9,787 nt of DNA from Burkholderiaceae bacterium (GTDB lineage Bacteria; Pseudomonadota; Gammaproteobacteria; Burkholderiales; Burkholderiaceae), in the NCBI GenBank assembly GCA_025057735.1, contig JANWUU010000318.1, forward strand, positions 1 through 9,787, read 5' to 3'. Positions 6,614 to 9,787 of the stretch are shown here, one piece after another (position 1 is the first letter of the stretch; each line of letters starts with the position of its first letter). Both the position numbers and the translations under genes were made by a program. The notes under the pieces were generated by a model, which did not search any database, was not told the origin of the DNA, and worked only from the letters and a program-made list of their open reading frames with translations.

Positions 6614-8914
6614 ATGGCCACCTTACATAACCTTGGCTTTCCACGCATCGGCGCTGGGCGCGAACTGAAATTCGCGCTTGAAGCCTACTGGAGCGGCAAA
6701 GGCAGCGCCGATGACCTCCTGCAAACGGCTGCCACGCTGCGCAAGCGCCACTGGAGCCTGCAGCAAGGTCTGGACTGGGTGCCGGTTGGCGACTTCTCGC
6801 TGTACGACCACGTGCTGGACATGAGCTTTTTGCTTGGCCACCTGCCGGCGCGCGCCCGTGGTTATACCGGCAACACACTGGACAACTACTTCCGCGTCGC
6901 TCGCGGCCGCTCCGCGCCCGGCACCGGCGAGGGCATCGCCGCCGCCGAGATGACCAAGTGGTTCGACACCAACTACCACTACCTGGTGCCGGAATTCGAC
7001 GCATCCACGGAGTTCTCGCCCAACGCGCAGCCGCTGCTGCAACAGCTGCAGGAGGCGCACGCGCACCCCGACGTGGGCGCCGCGCGCGCGAAGCCCGTTC
7101 TGCTCGGCCCCGTTACGTATCTGGCGCTTGGCAAAACCAAGGACGGCTGCGACCGCCTGGCGCTGCTGCCGCGCCTGTTGCCTGTTTATGCGCAATTGCT
7201 GCAGACGCTGGCGGCGCACGGCGTGCGCTGGGTACAGATCGACGAGCCGCTACTGGCCACTGACCTTGATGCCGATTGGCAGCACGCCTACCACGTCGCC
7301 TACCATGCGTTGAAGACAAGTGGGGTGCAGATTCTGCTGGCCACGTATTTTGGCCGCCTAGCCGACAACGCGTACCTCGCCGCCAACCTGCCTGTTGCTG
7401 GTTTGCACGTCGATGCCGTGCGCGGACGCCAGGACGTGCTGCCGCTGCTGAACCTGATGCCCCCGCATAAGGTGCTGTCGCTGGGCGTGATCGATGGCCG
7501 CAACGTCTGGCGCACCGACCTGGAGGCGCTGCTTGACTGGCTGGAGCCGCTGGCGCAGCGGCTTGGCGAGCGGCTGTGGCTGGCGCCCTCCTGCTCGCTG
7601 CTGCACGTGCCGGTGGACCTGCGGCAGGAGACGGCGCTCGATGTGGAGCTTAAAAGCTGGCTTGCGTTCGCAGTGCAGAAGCTCGATGAGCTGCGCCTAC
7701 TTGCGCGCGCTTTGCGGCAGGGGCGCACGGCGGTTGCCGACGAGCTGCAGCGCCAGCGTCAGGCGCTTGAGAGCCGGCGGCGTTCACCGCGCGTGCATCG
7801 GCCAGACGTACAGGCTGCCGTCGCGGCGGTCGATCCGCGCATGGGCGAGCGGCAAAGCCCCTATGCGCAGCGCGCCGCAGCGCAGGCCGCGTGGCTAAAA
7901 CGTCCGCTGTTTCCGACCACCACGATTGGCTCATTTCCGCAGACAGCGGAGATTCGTCGCGCGCGGGCTGAATACAAAGCCGGCCGCCTCGATGCGGACG
8001 CGTATGAAGCCGCGATGCGGACCGAAATCGAGCGCTGCATCCGCGAGCAGGAGGCACTCGGCATCGACGTCCTGGTGCATGGAGAAGCCGAACGCAATGA
8101 CATGGTCGAGCATTTCGGCGAGTTGCTCCATGGGTTCGCGATCACCCAGCACGGCTGGGTTCAAAGCTACGGCTCGCGCTGTGTGAAGCCGCCGATTTTG
8201 TACGGCGACGTACACCGTCCGCAGTCGATGACGGTGCGCTGGATCACCTATGCCCAGTCCCTAACCGACAAGCCGGTCAAAGGCATGTTAACCGGGCCCG
8301 TGACGATGCTGAACTGGTCCTTCGTGCGCGATGATCAGCCACGCGAGGTAACCTGCCGTCAGCTCGCGCTGGCAATCCGGGCCGAGGTGCTGGATCTGGA
8401 GCGGGCCGGCGTGCGCGTCATCCAGATCGATGAGCCCGCACTGCGCGAAGGGCTGCCGCTGCGGCGCAGCGATTGGCAGGCCTACCTCGACTGGGCCGTC
8501 GCCTGTTTTCGCCTCGCGGCCAACGGAGTGCGCGATGACACGCAGATCCACACGCACATGTGTTACTCCGAGTTCAACGACATCATGCCCGCAATTGCCG
8601 CACTGGACGCCGATGTGATCACGATCGAAACGGCGCGCTCGGACATGGAACTGCTGCGGGCCTTCGAACGCTTTTCTTACCCCAACGAGATCGGCCCTGG
8701 CGTCTTCGACATCCATTCGCCGAACGTGCCGAGCGAAGACGAGATGGTTGCTCTGTTGCGCCGCGCTGCTCGCCTTGTGCCGCCACAACGCCTGTGGGTC
8801 AACCCGGACTGCGGCCTGAAGACCCGGCGCTGGGAGGAAGTGCGCCCAGCTCTTCAGCAGATGGTCGCCGCCGCGCGCCGTCTGCGCACCGAGGCAGCCG
8901 CCGGCAGTCTCTAA
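6614..8914 (+). CDS. metE: Cobalamin-independent methionine synthase
   Basis: MetE transfers the methyl group of 5-methyltetrahydropteroyltri-L-glutamate to homocysteine using zinc and no B12. The 766-aa product matches the family (753 aa in E. coli). The N-terminal barrel begins [22 protein letters not shown]. The C-terminal barrel carries [13 protein letters not shown] and [14 protein letters not shown]. The zinc ligands are all present: His648 and Cys650 (HMC), Glu672 (IETARSD) and Cys733 (NPDCGLK). His701 in DIHSPNVPS matches the catalytic His694 of E. coli, with a constant offset of 7. The chosen ATG at 6614 gives the family-like [13 protein letters not shown]. An in-frame ATG at 6581 and a TTG at 6518 would add unconserved residues and run into the likely promoter. 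The gene is divergent from metR and probably activated by it. It ends inside a hairpin shared with the Fur-family gene. Confidence 0.97.
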   Translation: MATLHNLGFPRIGAGRELKFALEAYWSGKGSADDLLQTAATLRKRHWSLQQGLDWVPVGDFSLYDHVLDMSFLLGHLPARARGYTGNTLDNYFRVARGRSAPGTGEGIAAAEMTKWFDTNYHYLVPEFDASTEFSPNAQPLLQQLQEAHAHPDVGAARAKPVLLGPVTYLALGKTKDGCDRLALLPRLLPVYAQLLQTLAAHGVRWVQIDEPLLATDLDADWQHAYHVAYHALKTSGVQILLATYFGRLADNAYLAANLPVAGLHVDAVRGRQDVLPLLNLMPPHKVLSLGVIDGRNVWRTDLEALLDWLEPLAQRLGERLWLAPSCSLLHVPVDLRQETALDVELKSWLAFAVQKLDELRLLARALRQGRTAVADELQRQRQALESRRRSPRVHRPDVQAAVAAVDPRMGERQSPYAQRAAAQAAWLKRPLFPTTTIGSFPQTAEIRRARAEYKAGRLDADAYEAAMRTEIERCIREQEALGIDVLVHGEAERNDMVEHFGELLHGFAITQHGWVQSYGSRCVKPPILYGDVHRPQSMTVRWITYAQSLTDKPVKGMLTGPVTMLNWSFVRDDQPREVTCRQLALAIRAEVLDLERAGVRVIQIDEPALREGLPLRRSDWQAYLDWAVACFRLAANGVRDDTQIHTHMCYSEFNDIMPAIAALDADVITIETARSDMELLRAFERFSYPNEIGPGVFDIHSPNVPSEDEMVALLRRAARLVPPQRLWVNPDCGLKTRRWEEVRPALQQMVAAARRLRTEAAAGSL

Positions 8915-8934
8915 CGGGCCGGGCCGTTAGAGGC
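8907..8934. terminator. Bidirectional hairpin spanning both stop codons
   Basis: Bases 8907-8917 pair with 8924-8934 (11 bp with one G-U) around a six-base GC loop. The core is CTAACGG/CCGTTAG. The metE stop TAA (8912-8914) pairs exactly with the reverse-strand stop TAA of the Fur-family gene (8927-8929). Weaker pairing continues outward to about 8899/8942 with two mismatches. Only 12 bases separate the two genes, so this is the only place for a terminator. Neither strand has a T-run after the stem, so it may act as a barrier or as an RNA-end stabiliser rather than a classical intrinsic terminator. Confidence 0.6.
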
Positions 8935-9331
8935 CGCTGCCGCGTTTGCGCGCGCGCAGCTCGGCATTGCATTCTTCGCACCGCCCATAAAGGGTCAGCT
9001 CGTGATCCTCGACCGTGAAGCCGCGCGGGGCAAGCTGCACCAGATCCCCCGGGCAGGCGTTTAGATCGAAAACACGCTGGCAGCGCGTGCACTGGAAATG
9101 ATGATGGTGCCCGTGCTGCGCGAGCTCAAAGCGCGGGTTCTCACCCGGCAAGTGCACGACGCGTAGCGCATCCTCCTCGACCATCGCTTTGAGCGTGCGG
9201 TAGACGGTCGCCAGACCCAGCCCCGGCACCTCCTGCTGCGCGGCTTCCAACACCTCCTGCGGCAGCAGCGGGCGCCCGGCTTGTTCGAGCGCGCTGCGGA
9301 TCGCGGCACGTTGACGCGTCTTGCGCTCCAT
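8927..9331 (-). CDS. Fur-family metalloregulator, probably Zur-like
   Basis: A 134-aa Fur-superfamily repressor. The N-terminal winged helix spans about residues 3-62 (KTRQRAAIRSALEQAGRPLL, then GLATVYRTLKAMVEE as the recognition-helix region). The C-terminal part holds the metal elements: GHHHHFQC (74-81) as the sensing region, and the paired CTRC (81-84) and CEEC (118-121), which should form the structural Cys4 zinc site. The closest classes are Fur, Zur and PerR. I favour a zinc sensor because the gene is divergent from a lipoprotein with zinc-chaperone features and next to a zinc enzyme, but sequence alone cannot fix the metal. The start at 9331 gives the compact MERKTRQR N-terminus; ATG 9352 would add seven residues and lies within the putative operator. 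The operator overlaps its 5' region, so autoregulation is likely. It converges on metE. Confidence 0.88.
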   Translation of the reverse strand: MERKTRQRAAIRSALEQAGRPLLPQEVLEAAQQEVPGLGLATVYRTLKAMVEEDALRVVHLPGENPRFELAQHGHHHHFQCTRCQRVFDLNACPGDLVQLAPRGFTVEDHELTLYGRCEECNAELRARKRGSGL

Positions 9332-9348
9332 GCGTAAAGCATACCCGC

Positions 9349-9394
9349 GCATTGATGCGAATGCAGTATCATTTGCATTAACAACCCGTGCATT
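9349..9394. promoter_or_regulatory. Putative operator of the Fur-family regulator
   Basis: The pentamer GCATT, or its complement AATGC, occurs four times in 46 bp: 9349-9353, 9360-9364 (complement), 9375-9379 and 9390-9394. The middle two form a clear inverted repeat, AATGCA-N8-TGCATT (9360-9379); the first two form another, GCATT-N6-AATGC. A possible plus-strand -10, TATCAT (9367-9372, 5/6), lies inside the central repeat, but no convincing -35 is seen. Bound regulator could therefore block both divergent promoters. The repeats are directly visible; assignment to this regulator rests on position and on the preference of Fur-family proteins for AT-rich palindromes. Confidence 0.5.
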
Positions 9395-9413
9395 GCTTCG
9401 CATGGGCCGAGAA

Positions 9414-9419
9414 AGGAGG
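9414..9419 (+). promoter_or_regulatory. Strong Shine-Dalgarno of the lipoprotein gene
   Basis: AGGAGG within AAAGGAGGA lies eight bases before the ATG at 9428. It is the best ribosome binding site in the window and fixes this start over the in-frame ATG at 9449. It suggests high expression once the gene is derepressed. Confidence 0.85.
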
Positions 9420-9427
9420 ACATTCGG

Positions 9428-9787
9428 ATGCCGAATCGAGCCACCGCGATGCCGCACCGCCGCGTCGTAGGCGCGCTGCTTGCCGCCTTGTTGGTGGCAG
9501 CCTGCGGCGGCGGCGTGCCACAGGAAGACGACCATGATCACGATCACCGCGATGTTTTCATCGATACCGCTGGCCGGCTGGCCCTTGCCGAGTTTGCAGC
9601 AGCGACGCTACGCATCCTGGACCTCGACTCCGGAACCATTGAAGCGAGCTACACGATGGACAACCCGCCGTCGGCGGTCTATGCCAGCCCAGGCGGACGC
9701 TACGCGGTCGTCGTGCAGCGCACGCAAGATCGCGTGCAGTTCGTCGACGGCGGCATCTGGCAGGAGGACCACGGCGATCACCTGCAC
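9428..9787 (+). CDS. Metal-binding lipoprotein, AztD-like zinc chaperone, 3' end missing
   Basis: The first 120 residues of an exported protein; the frame is open to the right edge. An Arg-containing N-terminus, a hydrophobic stretch (about 13-25) and the lipobox LLVAAC give a lipoprotein signal with lipidation at Cys26. After a short GGG linker comes EDDHDHDH (33-40), a probable metal-capturing loop. Then follow beta-propeller-like strands (LRILDLDSGTIEASYTM, SAVYASPGGRYAVVVQR, RVQFVDGGIWQ) and EDHGDHLH (113-120) at the edge. The last motif and the propeller pattern resemble the AztD family, periplasmic zinc chaperones that feed AztC-type solute-binding proteins. I assign it to that family from memory, not from a search. 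It is divergent from the Fur-family regulator and has a strong Shine-Dalgarno, consistent with metal-controlled expression. It could instead be another metal-binding propeller lipoprotein. Confidence 0.7.
   Translation, partial: MPNRATAMPHRRVVGALLAALLVAACGGGVPQEDDHDHDHRDVFIDTAGRLALAEFAAATLRILDLDSGTIEASYTMDNPPSAVYASPGGRYAVVVQRTQDRVQFVDGGIWQEDHGDHLH

Noticed and set aside
9332..9547. Long N-terminal extension of the Fur-family protein up to 9547
   Set aside because: It would run through the divergent spacer and into the lipoprotein gene on the opposite strand; the domain begins at the Met at 9331.
1..9787. CRISPR array, IS element, tRNA or rRNA
   Set aside because: Reading through the window I saw no regularly spaced repeats, transposase motifs or tRNA/rRNA-like stretches, and the genes leave almost no free space.

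Overview
The window is high-GC, densely packed bacterial DNA that reads as a proteobacterial chromosome. The gene repertoire and the protein sequence style suggest a betaproteobacterium, probably Burkholderiales; this is my judgement from the sequence alone, not from a database match. There are nine genes, two of them cut by the window edges. No tRNA, rRNA, IS element, CRISPR array or stretch over 300 bases without a gene was found. Base composition looks uniform across the genes, with no clear sign of recent transfer.

Left part (1-5628, plus strand): the later half of an adenosylcobalamin (vitamin B12) assembly operon. The order is cobD (threonine-phosphate decarboxylase, 5' end missing), cobQ (cobyric acid synthase), a BtuF-like corrinoid-binding protein without a signal peptide, a small DUF3253 protein, cobT (DMB phosphoribosyltransferase), cobS (cobalamin synthase) and cobC (alpha-ribazole phosphatase). 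Every junction overlaps by a few bases (ATGA type or slightly more), so this is almost certainly one translationally coupled transcript. Its promoter, and any B12 riboswitch, lie left of the window. Together the genes make the aminopropanol linker, amidate the corrin ring, and build and attach the lower nucleotide loop.

Middle part (5586-8914): divergent metR and metE. MetR is a LysR-type activator of methionine genes, and its 3' end overlaps that of cobC tail to tail by 43 bp. MetE is the zinc-dependent, B12-independent methionine synthase with all its zinc ligands present. The 101-bp spacer between them holds one exact MetR consensus site and a second looser pair of half-sites. It is too short to hold a B12 riboswitch.

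Right part (8907-9787): a Fur-family regulator on the minus strand, probably Zur-like, converges on metE. The two genes share a hairpin that contains both stop codons. Divergent from the regulator is the start of a lipoprotein with His/Asp-rich metal-binding motifs, probably an AztD-like periplasmic zinc chaperone. Four copies of one pentamer lie in the spacer between them and look like the regulator's operator. The window thus joins a cobalt-cofactor pathway, a zinc enzyme that can bypass that cofactor, and a likely zinc-responsive module. No wholly new system is evident. The least explained parts are the regulator/lipoprotein operator, the cytoplasmic BtuF-like protein and the DUF3253 gene inside the cob operon.
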